A stretch of DNA of 64,000 bases from Orychophragmus violaceus (GCA_030180135.1 CM058230.1:23024067-23088066); one strand, 5' to 3'. Positions 22,178-35,439 are shown, counted from the first letter of the stretch. Made by a program: numbers and translations. The notes: generated by a model not told the origin, from the letters alone.

Positions 22178-25100
22178 TTACTGCCGAGGTCTGTATGTTG
22201 ATCTATGAATACGACAATTTCGCTCTGACCATGACCAATGAATTGTAGCTTGCCAACATAAATAAATTAACCACCTCCTAATCTTGCTTCCTTGTAGGTT
22301 TATTAGCTGGTCCAGAACACTGTCCCAGTCTTGACCCGTAGTGAAATCTAGCTTCAGAGCAAAGTGGTGCCATATCGACCAGGTATAATCACACATAAAA
22401 ACAAGTGTCCCCTTGATTCTTGCCCATTGTTGCATAACACGCAAACATCATTGACTGGAAAACCCCATTTGATTAGCCGGTCTTTTGTATGGCACCTGTT
22501 TAGTACAAACAACCAAGCCAAAAAGTTATGCTTGGGTATACCGCCTTTCGACCCGACGACGCAAAACCAAGGTACGTTTACTGCAGTGTTATTGTCACTT
22601 TCATTTCTTAAAACTGAATAAACTTTCCCAGTAGAAAATTTAGTTGTTGGACTTCCTGAGAAAACCCAAGCATAGCCATCCTCTTCGTTTGTCAGATCAA
22701 TTGTGGTTAGGAAAGCATGAATGCTTAGTTGTCTGTCTGATCTGGCAGGGGTCATTGACCAGCTTCTGCTTCTGTAAAGGCTAGCGAGTGAGGCAGTTAG
22801 AGGAACTCCCAACCTTGAGCTTCTGTCCTCATTGAGGAACTGTCGGAGACAACCAAATGGTGTCCAATTATCAGTCCAAAACCTGATAGATAGACCATTC
22901 CCAACAGTAACATAATTGCTCTGCTCTTAATGATCTTATTTGCTAGCCAACTGTTTTTCCTATTTGAATTGACACACCAGAAGTTTGAAAGGTCACCTTT
23001 TAGAATCTCCTCTTTATACCATGCAACCCAAATAGAACCTGACTGAAAAAAGAGGAGCCAAATTAGCTTAAGAATACAAGATTTGTTCCAAGTAGCGAGA
23101 TCTTTTAAGCCCAATCCTCCTTTTTCCTTAGGCTTTGTGGCAATTTCCCAAGAAACTTTTGCTGAATGATGAGCTCCAATATCTCCTTGCCATAGAAAAA
23201 CACCACAAATTGAGTTAATTCGGTTAATGATCTGTTTTGGCAGGACGAAAGAAGAACACCAGAAATTTGTGATTCCGCATATGACAGTCTTGATCAAGAG
23301 AAATCTGCCTGCAAAGGATAAGGATCTGACCGTCCAAGAGGTGAGGCGTCCTTTAACTTGTTGAACGAGAGTCTCGCAGTCCGCAGAGGTGAGCTTTTTG
23401 TTGTTAATGGGTCACCTAGATACCTAACCGGTAGAGTTGAATTCGGCATTCCAGTGGAGAACTTAATGATATCCACTTCCCTTTGTGACAGGCCAGATGC
23501 AAAGAAAGAGGACTTTTGAACACTTATGGCTAGACTCGAGCACAATTCGAATTCCCGAAGGACTTGCAGCTACGACTGGACAGAAGTGAGTGACCCGTCT
23601 ATGAATATTAGTAAGTCATATGCAAAGCAAAGATGGGTCAGCTTTGATGCTTCACACTGAAAATGGTATTTGAAACTTCCCTCCTCTGCCGCCTTATTTA
23701 GCATAAAAGATAGTGTGTTCATAGCTATAACAAACAAATAAGGTGGAAGGGGGGTCTCCTTGGCGTAGTCCTATTTTTCCTTTGAAATATCCATTCACTT
23801 TCCCATTATAACCAATAGTATAGCTAGGAGTACATACACACGCCTTCAACCAGCCCAAATAAGTGCTCGGAACCCTCATTCCTTGTAGACAGTTGATAAG
23901 AAATCCCAAGAGACAGTATCAAAAGCCTTAGCAATATCAACCTTTATCGTAATTCTTTTTAGTCCTCTATTCTTGTGATATCCATTCACTAACTCTCCTG
24001 CTAGAACTGTATTCTCTATAAGAAGTCGATCTCTGACAAAGGCTATCTGGTTAGGTAAAATCGGAGTAGGCAGTAACGGTTTAAAGCGTCTAACTACCAG
24101 CCTTGAAATCACCTTATAGATCGTATTTAGGCAAGCAATGGGGCGGTAATCTGAGATTGCTGATGCACCAGGTCTCTTGGGGATGAGAGCAAGGATAGTG
24201 GAGTTGGCAGCAGGTGGTAGAAAAGAGGAAGTGAAGAACTGCTTGATAGAGTTTACCACTTCAGTTCCCAAGACTTCTCAGGCTGCTTTGTAAAAACCCG
24301 AGGTGAGACCGTCAGGACCAGAGGCTTTGTTGGGATTCAGCTTTAGTAGGACTCTACAAATTTCCTCTGAAGAAGGGATCATCGACATCGTTTGTTGTTG
24401 GGCAGTAGTGCAAGAGAAAGGGTTTAGATGATGAAACCAGTATGGAGAAGAGAAAACAGGGGGCAATTGGATTAAGTCAGGACCGAAAATGCTCTTAAAG
24501 TCATTGATGGCAATTAGACTCATTTCTTGAGGATCAGTAACTAGTAGACTAGACGGAAGGAGAAATGAGCGGATAGCATTGTAACTCATTCGAGCTTGAC
24601 ATATCTTGAAGAAGAAAGGGGAGTTTTGATCTCCTTCTTTTAACCATTGAATTCTTGACTTTTTTCTAAAGTAGCTTTCCTCAATTTGTCGTAAGAATAC
24701 CCATTTCTGATGCAAGTCTATCTCCAATTGGAACAGATCATTGGAAGGGTTATGAAGCGCTTGTACATGTACATCTAAAAGAAAACGGTTAGCCTCAACA
24801 ACTCTCTCTTGGATATTTGAGAAATTATCCTTGTTTAACTGTTTTAACACTCTTTTTATGCACTTTAGTTTCCAGCACAACTTAGTCATGTCTGAGGCAT
24901 TGTTTCCGATTTGATTCCACGCTTCCAAAACCACTTGGAGAAAATTTGGGTGCTTAGTTAGGTAGTTGAAGAATTTATAGGGTCTTGTACCAGCTTGGGA
25001 AAGAACGTGAGAAAGGTCAATAAGGCAAGGGCAATTGTCAGATATGTTGGGGGGAAGGAAAAAGGCCGTACTATGGGGAAAAGCGGAAATGGCAAGATTG

Positions 25101-25723
25101 TTGACTAGAAGGCGATCAAACTTTTTAGCAATGGGAGAAAGGGGCTGGTGATTAGACCAAGTAAATAGGGGGCCTTGAAATGTGAGGTCAAAAACTCCAA
25201 GTTGGAGAAAGCAGTTGTGAAGCTCAATCATTTGAGTATCCAAAGTATTAACTGCTGCCAAAGAATGCTCAGAGTGGTGGAGAATCTGATTAAAGTCTCC
25301 GCCTAGCATCCATGGTTTTCCATCTAGGCCGAAAGTCTGATGAATGCTTAACAAATCAACCCATAAGTCACTGCGCTCCCCCCGTAAGTTAGAAGCATAG
25401 ACAGCAGTGAAGAAAAAGGGGTCCGAATTTGGCAGTTTCACATCGCAAGTGAACGTTTGACGGGTCTGGTGGAGAATATTTACAACCGCAGGATGTTTCC
25501 AAATAATTACAATCCTTCCGTCCTCATCTGAGAGATGATTAGAGCTAAAATTCCAACCGGAGCAGAGTTTATTCATTAGTTGGTTTGGGTGATGTCCCTT
25601 AATATGAGTTTCCAAAAGAGCTGTGAAGAGAGGATTATGACTAACTAACCACTGAAGAAAATTATTGTGCTTATCCGAATCATTTAGACCACGGACATTC
25701 CAAAAAGCGAGTTTTGCACTCAT
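22178..25723 (-). pseudogene. LINE ORF2: endonuclease and reverse transcriptase, broken
   Basis: It starts MSAKLAFWNVRGLND at 25723, the usual start of the APE-type endonuclease (LLGGDFN-like motif present as MLGGDFNQIL). The frame stays open to a TGA at 24278-24280, where the family has Trp (KAAWEV). Reverse transcriptase follows (NPNKASGPDG, LIPKRPGA, KVDIAKAFDTVSW), then frameshifts near 23890 and 23650. The catalytic FADD reads FAYD (codon 23618-23620), so the polymerase is dead even apart from the frame breaks. The zf-RVT-like end (22354-22812) contains CVLCNNGQESRGHLF. The role is target-primed reverse transcription in LINE mobility. Confidence 0.85.
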
Positions 25724-26186
25724 TGAGGAAGAGAAAGGATCTCCCCTGATGGAGAGAGAGAATCAGAGAGAGACAAAACATTGAAAGGGTTTGAGTTTAG
25801 TGAAGAGTGTTGAGCAGAGCTCGGTAAGTGTTTGGAAGTGATAAAAGAGAGCTGAGAACTAAAAGAGGGGAAATCAATCAATGAGGATGGATCAGATCGG
25901 GATCTCTTTAAAGATGGCATTTCAATTTTTTTCAGGGGAGCAGTTTTGAAGTGGGAGATCATCAGAAGAATAAGCAGGATGGGAGGACAATTTAGAAGAG
26001 AAGAAGGCTTTGCCATGAATGGCAGAAGAAGGAGATGGGGGTGGAAAGCGAGGTTTAAAAGGTTTGGCTTTTTTTTATTTTACCTGAACCAACTAATGAT
26101 ACTACAAGCTCTTTTCCTCTATTAACCACTGGATCAGAAGTAGGTATAGTGGCGATCGTTGTTGTTGCACTCGCATTTTCCTGTAA

Positions 26187-27500
26187 CTAAATTGCTAGTT
26201 CCAAATTTTCCTTAGTTGCAGGGGCTGAACTCACTGTTGTAGCATTGGAGTTGGATTGTTTATTTATGACTGCATCACCTTTCTCCTTTGCATAAGTTTG
26301 AACATTTTTATTCTTTTGTGCAGGTGATTTCGCTGGTACAGTTGGATCTTTGGGTTCAACTGGAAGGAGCAGACAGTTCTTAGCAATGTGTTCCAACTCT
26401 TTGCAGTGGGAGCATGTAGGAGGTAGCCACGGGTAAGTTACATCCACTTCTACTGCTTCACCATTTACCCTATAAAACTCAACAACATCAGGAAGTGGTT
26501 TTGAGAGATCAACTTCCACTTTCACATGAGAAAGTGTAAGACTGACAAGATTTTTTGTAAAATCATCAGTTTCTTTAGGTTCTCCAACCAATCCAGCAAC
26601 AAAACTTAGACCATCTTGATGCCTCAAGTCGAGAGGAACTCCATGAAGATGTGCCCATATCTGAATCGAAGCAAAATTTGAAGAGTAAGAGGTGGAGGTT
26701 GAGCCGTGGTAAATAAGGAATCACCAATGTACCAGACCCCTTTCTCCAGTATTCACTTGGAATCATGACAAACATGGACCTCGAGACAGGATTATTGTGT
26801 ATTTCAACTCTTTTTCCTTTGCCCCATAATCGATTTAGAACATTTTGAATATGTATGAATGGTGGTGCTCTTCCACTGAATTGACAGACTATGAAGTCCT
26901 TATGCATCTCAGCTCCCTTTTGGAAAACATCATCAGGAATGACAACACACGGCCTTCCCGTTTCAGTATAAGATGCGGGAGCCAGTTTCTTTAAGGATTT
27001 GTCCTCAAAGCGTCTGAGTTTGTCAGCCAAATTTGGTGGAGGCGGAAGATTTAGAGCAGGCGAAGGGTTAGCAGCAGGCAAGGGAGGAGCAGGAGAGTTT
27101 GGCCGTTTATTAACAGCCTCAAATGGGATTGAAACTGCAGGGGATTGGGTGTAAGGATGAAGGTTTTGAGTGTTTAAACTGGGATTTAGAGGGGTGGAGT
27201 ATTAACGGTGCTGTTAGTCGGGGTTGGGAGTAAAGGGCAGGAAATAAAGGAGTTTGAAGCTTTATTGGTTTGAATGGGGGAGCTCAGTTTAGGAGGTAAC
27301 ACAGTGAAATTTTGGTGAGAGAAAGCGATGGAAATATGGTTCACACTTAGGTCTAAGCCCGAATTTTTTCCAGAAATTGGGGGTGGAGAAGCCATTACAG
27401 TATCAATATATAGATTTAACCTCTTGCAAGGGATAATAGTTGGGACAACAGCTGAAATACTGTGAGTTTGAGTAAGTGGTAACGAAGGAGAGTGTTTCAA
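26187..27500 (-). pseudogene. LINE ORF1 (nucleic-acid-binding protein), frameshifted
   Basis: A start-like Met lies in the Pro/Ser-rich leader (MASPPPISGKNSG, 27403). A DUF4283-like core occupies 26740-27040 (RFEDKSLKKLAPASY, then PSEYWRKG). The frame shifts near 26700. The chain continues in another frame at 26187-26627, ending in the zinc knuckle CSHCKELEHIAKNC (pattern C-X2-C-X4-H-X4-C). In L1-type LINEs this protein binds the element RNA. At least two frame changes and a stop near 27186 make it non-functional. Confidence 0.8.
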
Positions 27501-27787
27501 TTTGGATTTGGACAGTTTTATTGGAGAAAGAGAGAGGGGGGGAAATAGAGAAAGGGGGAAAGCAAGATTTGAGTATGGAGGTTAAGGGGGTTTGGAGAGA
27601 ATGGAGGTTAGCCTCTCACCAGCGGTGGAAGGCGGCGGGATCTCACCGGAAACATGGTCGAAACAGAACCAGCGGTTCTACATTAGAAACAGTGCCCGGG
27701 AGAAAAAGTCAACTCTCAGAAAAAGTCAAAGTTTCTACTGTTGACTAATGAAAGTCTCTCTTAGATTAATCCCCTCTCAAGATTGTT

Positions 27788-28148
27788 GTAACTTGATACG
27801 TGTTGTGAACAGCCAACCAGATTGTGCGTCGTGGAGAGCTCCTTGGTCTCCCGAGGGTCAACTCACAACTGACACGTGGGGACACAATTCTCACTATTGC
27901 TACGTAAGCAGACCACGTTACCTGTACGGACACACTGACAAATCTTTCCGACAAACACCTGTTCCTGTTCTGTTTCAGCTCCTCAAAAAAAATTTTGTTT
28001 TTTTTTGTTTTGGTTGGCAAAAATGATTTGATAAATCATGAACAATTATTATCAATCATTCCGTTATCCAATAGTATCTGATTAAAGAGGTATCTGTAGT
28101 ATCTATAAAGATCTGTATGTTAATTTTGGAAACAAAATTGGTAAGGTC
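27788..28148. other. Host DNA downstream of the DUF707 gene
   Basis: 361 bp between the LINE target duplication and the DUF707 stop codon. No ORF or element was seen; it probably contains the 3' UTR of the gene. Confidence 0.5.
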
Positions 28149-30289
28149 CTACTGAAAGGTGGTTGAATTGGATGGCCTTTGAACTTGTAACGATTTGAAA
28201 TAATCCTTCTCAGCGTTATCCACTCTGCTCTCGAACATTTTCCATTCCATATGACATCTATCTCTCACCTGCATAAACAAAAACACACACAAGTTCAAGA
28301 CAGTATATGGACACATCTAGTTGCTTGCTTATCAAGTTATTGTTCTTTCTTACCCCTTCGATTGGGGATTTCCCATTTTCTTCCTTTCCTTGACTGCCAA
28401 GAGAAGGAATAAATTGATGAACGATCCACTGAGAGTCTACTATTCCTATCTTCTCATAAGCAGGCTCCTTCATTTTCACATATAAATATGGAAGCCTCTT
28501 CGTTAATCGATAAAAGAAAAACAAAGAGCATTTCTACAACGCTGAGGTGTTTTGTGTACCTCAACACATCTTCTGAGTGCAAAGTCAAGACCCCAACCGT
28601 GAACCAAATCATTCTGTTATTGGTTTATAATAAGGTGTAAGTAAGAGTTAGGGCAAAAGAGACGACGAAGAAAACAAGAGATGATAAAGTAACTGTAACC
28701 TGGATCATATGCCACACGCAGCGCCATGCATCTCTTGAGAATACAGGAGCCATTATCTCCACAAATCTGTTGTGTTATCAATGAAGAGTTATATATGAGG
28801 AGATGTGAACACCGAGTTTGATAGAGAGATACATACGCAGCACATGGAGGCCGAGGAGGATTAGAGCACCATTCCAGTTTCTCATCTGTCTCCCTGATAA
28901 GTTCAAAGCCATATATATGTTAAAGAAACATTCATGTAAGAGAGGAAGTTGTAGATGAGTCATATATACTTATGGACTTCAACATGTTCTCTTTTTTTAG
29001 TGATCTGCCATGTACACCCTTTCTCTGGGTCCAAACCAGGCTGTGAAATCTCAAGCCCATGCTTCTTTACCATATGTATATATCTGCAACAAACAAACTT
29101 AGTTAGAATAATTTGATTGAAGAAAAAGAAAATAGAAGTGAGTGTAAAAGAAACTCAACTCTTCTGCGTCAAAGTGATCGACTCCAAGATCCTCATCCCA
29201 TATGAATATATAATCGTATCGCGCTACAATGTCAGGGTGCAAGAATCTCTTTGCATACCACCTTAAATTCACAATATATATAAGAGTGATCAAGAAACTC
29301 AAATAATTAGAGGAAAACAAAATAGAGAGGTATAAGCAAAGCTATTGATACCATTTAGTCTGCTTTTGAACGCTTATATGTATTACATTCTTGGACCACT
29401 CAAACTCATCATCCCATTCACTTGTTATCCCATCGTAATGAAACAGAACAATGGTGAAGTTATCTGAAAACTGATTTAGGGAAGACAAAACATAATGAGT
29501 TTACTATTAAGAAAAAAAAGAAACCGAAAACAAAAAGGGCATGCAACAACCTTCTTGAGGTATGCATCTATATTGTGTCTCTGTTTATAACCAACTGTAA
29601 ATGTTGCTAGATATCTCGGTTTATTCTTCAGATCCTGAAGAAACAGAAATAAGAAAATAGAAGCTGATCACACATGAAATATGTAAAAGATAAGAATGAG
29701 ATTGTGGTTTGAGAAACAAACCTCTTCAGGGTTCCCCCATAATCTGCGCATATACAAGTCTGATTCAGATGCAATAATACCAGTTGGCAATCTCTCAGCG
29801 CCTCGAGGATTTGAAGGAATCCATATCTGAGCAAAATGATCAATCACATTGTTCTTGAAACATGCAAACAAATATGTAACATATCGAAAACAATTACACA
29901 TATAAAACAAACCTTTGGGATATCAATGGCCTGTGTAGGAGCTGCAATATCTGAATCTCTATTTGAGATAGCAATGGAACGAAGAAGGTTGTTCGGTAGA
30001 TTCGCCTACACAATACAAAATGATAACAGATGAAGAAAAATCTAAAAGAATGAAGGTGAAAGAAGAGTAATTACCTTAGTGATCCATATTGATGGAAAAG
30101 ATAGTCCAAGAAGAATTCCAAAAGCGACAGAAAACGAAGCAATTGCAAGAAGCTTCATGCCATTATCTTCTGATCTTCTACTATAAGTTGGGCTGTACTA
30201 ACAACGATTATCACCTGCTCTAAAGATTTTAATGCGTCTACATAGAGAAGAAGAAAAGAAACCAGTTACCTGCGTGACAAGATTCCCAT
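28149..30289 (-). CDS. DUF707 family protein, 13 exons, 383 aa
   Basis: Exons on the minus strand: 30289-30270, 30180-30075, 30005-29913, 29826-29722, 29634-29551, 29470-29352, 29261-29160, 29083-28970, 28893-28837, 28766-28700, 28613-28560, 28464-28354, 28268-28149. Every intron is GT-AG and all phases join to 383 codons plus a TAG stop. The short first exon (20 nt, MGILSR) leads into one hydrophobic segment (about residues 15-38), suggesting a type II membrane anchor. The DUF707 hallmarks follow in order: NPRGAERLP, SESDLYMRRLWG, FHYDG, KRFLHPDIVARYDYIF, WDEDLGVDHF, KKHGLEISQPGL, FVEIMAPVFSRDAWRC, HGWGLDFALRRCVE and KIGIVDSQWIVHQ. The acidic DED motif resembles a nucleotide-sugar-type site, but the family has no proven reaction. 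Some annotations call it lysine-ketoglutarate reductase-related, a weak label. No disabling change was found. The LINE lies 0.36 kb downstream. Confidence 0.92.
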
Positions 30290-30675
30290 AGTTTACGTTT
30301 TTTAACTAGTGATTCTAAGCCCCAAATGTCGTCATCAACTTCATTACTCCTATTGATATAGACAAAACCGTACATGAGCCAAATTAGTCAAGCGATGCAA
30401 TCAAACATGTGATCAATACGAAATTATCTAATCAAAAGACTCAATTCACGTTGGATCAAAGAATGTTGCTTAAGATGTTGAATCCAAACGGTATTGGCAT
30501 AGCAAAGAAAGCACATATTATAATAAATAATGAATCTGTAGAACACACCGGAAAACTTGAGGATGAGAAATGGGTTTCGATCAAATTAGTGATCGCTTTT
30601 GGAGATCTTTGACTTTTCAAAACACAAGTGAGGTTTGGTTTTTTCTCAAAGGGATGTGAAAGCAGTAAGCTCTAT
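30290..30675. other. 5' flank of the DUF707 gene
   Basis: Probable 5' UTR and promoter region. No motif can be assigned with confidence. A plus-strand ORF at 30409-30612 has no recognisable domain. Confidence 0.4.
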
Positions 30676-30686
30676 TGTTTTCTCAT

Positions 30687-30718
<32 letters not shown>

Positions 30719-30738
30719 GACAACTGTTTTCTCATAAA
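30676..30738 (-). mobile_element. Minimal retroposon: poly(A) tail plus about 6 bp, with 14-bp target duplication
   Basis: TGTTTTCTCATAAA stands at 30676-30689 and again at 30725-30738. Between them is only a run of about 29 T followed by GACAAC (30690-30724). This is what extreme 5' truncation of a LINE-mobilised transcript leaves behind. The minus strand reads GTTGTC then poly(A). Confidence 0.8.
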
Positions 30739-31599
30739 ATAATAATTAAAAAATAATTAAGTTTTCTTTTTTGATATTTTCAGATTTTCAGTGATATGGT
30801 TATTGATTTGGTATATGGAAATGGAAGCCAGAGTGGGATTTTTTACCCCACAAATTAGATTTTTTTTCCAATTAATTGGCGTTGATTTGGTTGTTACTAC
30901 TGGGCGAAATATTTTCCGTTTTTAGCAGACGTCTTAATGAATAATTAATATACCAATTTTTTGGCAACCAATGCATATCACATCTATATTATTAGAGATC
31001 TCCAAAAAGACCTCATTTTTGAAATTTCATAAACCTCAAATTTGAGGTTTCAAGGTGTTTGTCTCCAAAAGAAAACCTCAAATTTGAAGTTTCACATATT
31101 TACAATTTTGCATTAAAGTCTTTACTATTAATAATAATTAAATTGTATCACATAACTTTTAAATATTTATAAAACGTACTTTAAAATATTGTAAAAATAA
31201 TAATTTATAAAATATTACACTAAAATATTTAATAACATATAATAATCACCACTAATCATGTGTTATATTACGGTTTGCACCATTGTGTTTAATAAAAAAA
31301 AATGAATTTTATTAAAGATATTTTAAAATTATTAAATTTTAAACTATATGTGTGTCATAACAAATATTCACTAATTAATTATTTTGTTCCAAAATATATT
31401 CATAATATTTAATATCTTTAGTTTAAAATATAGATTTGAAAATAGAGAATATTTCAAAATAAGAGAATATTTATACTAAATATATTTATATTTCGAAATT
31501 AGATATATATATTTCGAAATTAGATAATATATAATATATTATAAAAAATATTTTTTCAATTTACTAAAATATAATTATTAATTTGGAACTCATTATTAA
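30739..31599. other. AT-rich intergenic DNA
   Basis: No gene seen. It contains the 20-bp palindrome at 31031-31050 and grades into the tandem array. Confidence 0.6.
31031..31050. repeat. 20-bp perfect palindrome with a near copy 40 bp away
   Basis: AAACCTCAAATTTGAGGTTT is its own reverse complement. A near copy with one changed arm base (GAAGTTT) starts at about 31073. Confidence 0.85.
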
Positions 31600-34250
31600 A
31601 ACTATTATAAACTAATTTTAATTATATTTTAATATAACTATTATCTAATTTATGATTTTATTCAACAAATTATTTTCACAATTTTAAAATATCTTTTAGT
31701 ATCTTATTTTTAATTGAAACATAAATACATATAATTTTATTATAGAAAATTTAGAAAATTATTTTTTACTTCTTGATTTAAAAAATTAATTACTAATTCA
31801 TATTTATTTATTTTAAATAATTTTAAATAAAATTTGATATAATAAATTAAAATAAAATATTTATATTTAAATCATTACAAAACATTAAAAAAAATTGAAA
31901 ACTAATTTCAATTTTCTATACTATTAAGACATGTGAATACTAGAAGACTAGTTAAAAAAATATATTAACTAATTTTAATTTGTAAATTTTTATCTTAATA
32001 AAATATTAAAATTATTTAATATTTATATTATTGGAATATATAATTATTTAATTACTTTTAATGTTTTTACGATGACAGATTTTAAATAATTGTTTTATCA
32101 ATTTTTTAAATACTTAAACCACTATAAGAATGGTTGAAATATAGGTCACTTTTTTATTATAAATTTACTTTAAAAATTTTATGTTCATCGGAAGATAAGA
32201 TAGAAAGATGAATTAACCAATTTTAATTAATATATTCTTAATTTTATAAAATAATAATTTTATAAAAAATTATATTTACGTGTTAAAACTATAATATTCA
32301 AAATAAACAATTATATATAATAAATTGAAAACCTAGAAAATCAAATGTAACAACTTATTTGTTTAAGATTGCATTTTATACAAAGATTATTGATTTTAGC
32401 AAATTATTAGTAATGAAATAGCGGGTTGAACTAAGTTAGAATTAAATTAAATAAAAAATTAACTGATTTCAATTATCCATAATATTAAAGATAAATTTTA
32501 ACTACCAGAAAATGGGTTAAAAATACATTTTTAACAAATTTTAATTGATTTATTCTTATTTTAATAAAATATTAAAATTAATCAATATTTATATTATTGA
32601 AATATATGATGAGTTTAATTACAATTGATGTTTTTACGATGACAATTTTTCAAGGATTGTTTTATTCATTTTTCAAAATAAATAGACTACTATAAGAATG
32701 GTTGAAATGTAGATTAATTTGTTTTGATTTATTATTTAAATTATTATCAGATAATTTAAATTATATTTTAATATAAATATTTTCTAATTTTATGATTTTA
32801 TTCAAAAAATAATTTTACAGTTTTTAAAATATCTTTTAGTATCTTATTTTTAATTGATATATATATATATATATATAGAAAAAATTAGAAAACTATTTTT
32901 AACTTCTTGATTTAAGAAAAATAATTTTAAAATTCATATTTATTTTTTAATTTTATTTAAAAAACTAATTATATTTTGATAAATTAAATTAACATAAAAT
33001 CTTTATATGTAGACCATTACAAAACAAAAAATAAATTGAAAACATATTATTTGATTTTAATTATCCATACTATTAAAAATAAATTTTGACTACTGGAAGA
33101 ATGGTTAAAAATATATTAACTTATTTCAGTTAATATATTCTGAGTTTTATAAAATATTAAAATTATTCAATATTTATATTATTGAAATGTATAGTGAGTT
33201 TAATTATGGTTGATGTTTGTACGATGACAGATTTTAAAGAATTGTTTTATCAATTTAAAAAATACTTAGACTACAATAAGATAGTTGAAATATATATTAA
33301 TTTGTTTTTGATTATAGAAATATTTCAAAAGACATATGTTCCATTAAATATAGTTAGAAAGGTGAAGTAACCAATTTTAGTTTATATATTCTTAATTTTG
33401 TAAAATATAATTTTTTATAAATACATATTCATGTGTTAAAACTATAATATTTAGAATAAACAATTATAGATATATTATAAATCCAAAACTTAGCATATCA
33501 ATTGTAACACTTTATATTATTAAGATTGCATTCTATACAAAGGTTGCTTTTAGCAACATTTTAGGAATGAAATAACGTGTTGAACTAAATTAGAATTAAC
33601 TTAAATAAAAAATTTAACAAATTTTCAATTATCCATACTATTAAAATAATTTTGACTTCTAGAAGACATGTTAAAAATATGTATTAACTAATTACAATTG
33701 ATATATTTTTAGTTTAATAAAATATTAAAATTATTCAATATTTATATTATTGGAATATATAATGAGTTTAATTATGGTTGATGTTTTTATGATGACAATT
33801 TTTAAAGTATTGTTTTATCAATTTTCAAAAAATTAGACTAGTATAAGAATAGTTGAAATATATTATAAGAATAGTTGAAAGATAGATTAATTTATTTTGA
33901 TTATAAAAATATTAAAATTTTTATGTTCATTGGAAAATAATTTAGAAAGATGAATTAACTAATTTTAATTGATATATTCTTAATTTTATAAATATTAAAA
34001 GTTTTTATAAATTTATCACGTGTTAAAATATACTATTTGAAACAAATAATTATATATATATATATATATAATTAAATTGAAAACCTAGCATATCAAATAT
34101 AACAACTTATATTATTAAAACTGTATTTTATACAAAGGTTATTGATTTTAGCAACTTTTTAGTAATGAAATGATGAATTGAACTAAATTTGAATTAACTT
34201 AAATAAAAAAAATATCAAATAATATATACAATCTCTTTACAGCGGTAAGA
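31600..34250. repeat. AT-rich tandem array, about 570-bp period, A/B higher-order structure
   Basis: The landmark GATGACA(G/A)ATTTT recurs at 32071, 32638, 33223 and 33791, giving periods of 567, 585 and 568 bp. A second landmark (GTGTTAAAA with a following TATT block) occurs near 32275, 33431 and 34015. A third (AATTATATTTTAATATAA) occurs near 31610 and 32757. So two variants, A and B, alternate as A-B-A-B-B. The units are diverged and have no coding potential; ORFs in them are chance. It resembles an old satellite or tandemly duplicated transposon DNA. Confidence 0.8.
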
Positions 34251-34603
34251 TTAGCTAAGCATTTATTAAAAATAACAATAAGTCACGAATTCTAAAAATA
34301 TAATAAAACAATATAAAAATACATTTAGCATCATATTATCATATTTTTCACTTAATATATATTGGATTAAATAGTTAACAAATTTTATTTATAAAAATAT
34401 AAATTTAAGATTAAAGATATTTTTATAAAAAAACTTAAATATGCGCTTTATTAACGCAGATTAGAATCTTAATTAACTTTCGAAACAAAATCCATATCTT
34501 AGGCATATATGACCTCGACATTTTGTATGTGTTTGTTATGTATTTTTGGTACAAAAGTTTCTACTAGTTTTTTTGGGTAAAAGTTTCTACTACTTTTTAG
34601 CCG

Positions 34604-34606
<3 letters not shown>

Positions 34607-34659
<53 letters not shown>
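34607..34659. repeat. (TA)n microsatellite
   Basis: An uninterrupted TA run of about 26 units. Confidence 0.95.
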
Positions 34660-34660
<1 letters not shown>

Positions 34661-34868
34661 CTATAATTGTTAATTAAACTTATATTTTTTATAAAAAGCT
34701 TATAATTTATGGTTCCTGAAAAAAACACACATATATATAGCCAATAATTAGTAAAATAACAATTTAAATTTACAACACTGGTGTTCTTGTTTATGTATAT
34801 CATATGGTAGTAATTTATCTAAACTTTATATTTCACACTTTTATTGTAGATTTTCATCATTCAAACAT

Positions 34869-35405
34869 TTGGGAACATCTGAGATGTCCGTCGAGTGTTT
34901 GAGCTATTCTTTGAAGATTTTGACTTCGGCAGAGCTTTACCCTGTAATTGGTAATATCTTAGATTTTTACAGACTTTCGTTTATCTCTTCGAGAAGAGCT
35001 ACTCCGCAAGTGCGTTTCTTGCTTGAGGGAAGTCTTGTCGTTAATCTTCCAGGAGCTTCCGGCATCCAGTTCTCAGCTTCGCTACCCTTCTCCGATGTTC
35101 GTATCTCATTTGCCTGCGATGTTCCTCCCTTGAACCTCGGCTCAGCCACTGCCTTATGCCTTCGCCTCATTCGTTCTTGGTTGAGTTTTTTACCGTGTCC
35201 ATGGATCCCATTCTCATCGTCGATAGAGCCTCAGCCGATGCTGCTGCTTGTTGCAGATTCACCATGTGAGATTCAGTATTCGTTTGGCGTTACGACTCTT
35301 GTTGATAGGTTCATCATCATTGAGTTTAAGTTATTCTTCCTCTTTTGTCCCGACCTTCTCTCGACAGATCCAATCGAAATTGGTGATCCAACCTCTTCCT
35401 CTACT
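34869..35405 (+). other. Unclassified sequence with a 179-codon ORF
   Basis: An open frame (MGTSEMSVEC, rich in Ser, Leu and Phe) runs up to the Copia-B junction. Codon usage and GC content are higher than in the AT-rich array on its left, so it belongs to a different sequence. I recognise no domain. It may be part of a transposon interrupted by Copia-B, with 43678-44480 as the other flank, but the two do not visibly join into one frame. Confidence 0.3.
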
Positions 35406-35439
35406 TAAAAGATAATATCATTACCTAGTAAAGCGAAGC

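Larger units (their letters stand above)
21656..27787 (-). mobile_element. L1-type LINE, decayed, with 19-bp target-site duplication
   Basis: The insert is 21675-27768. ATCCCCTCTCAAGATTGTT stands at 21656-21674 and again at 27769-27787. A T-run right of the first copy is the poly(A) tail of the minus-strand element, so the 5' end is at the right and the copy appears near full length (6.1 kb). It has an ORF1 with DUF4283-like and zinc-knuckle parts, then an ORF2 with APE endonuclease, reverse transcriptase and a zf-RVT-like end, the arrangement of plant L1 elements. Both ORFs are broken. It inserted into host DNA about 360 bp right of the LARD-like element. Confidence 0.92.

Noticed and set aside
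33182..33370. Plus-strand 62-codon ORF in the tandem array
   Set aside because: It is chance reading of an AT-rich repeat unit; the other units do not keep the frame.
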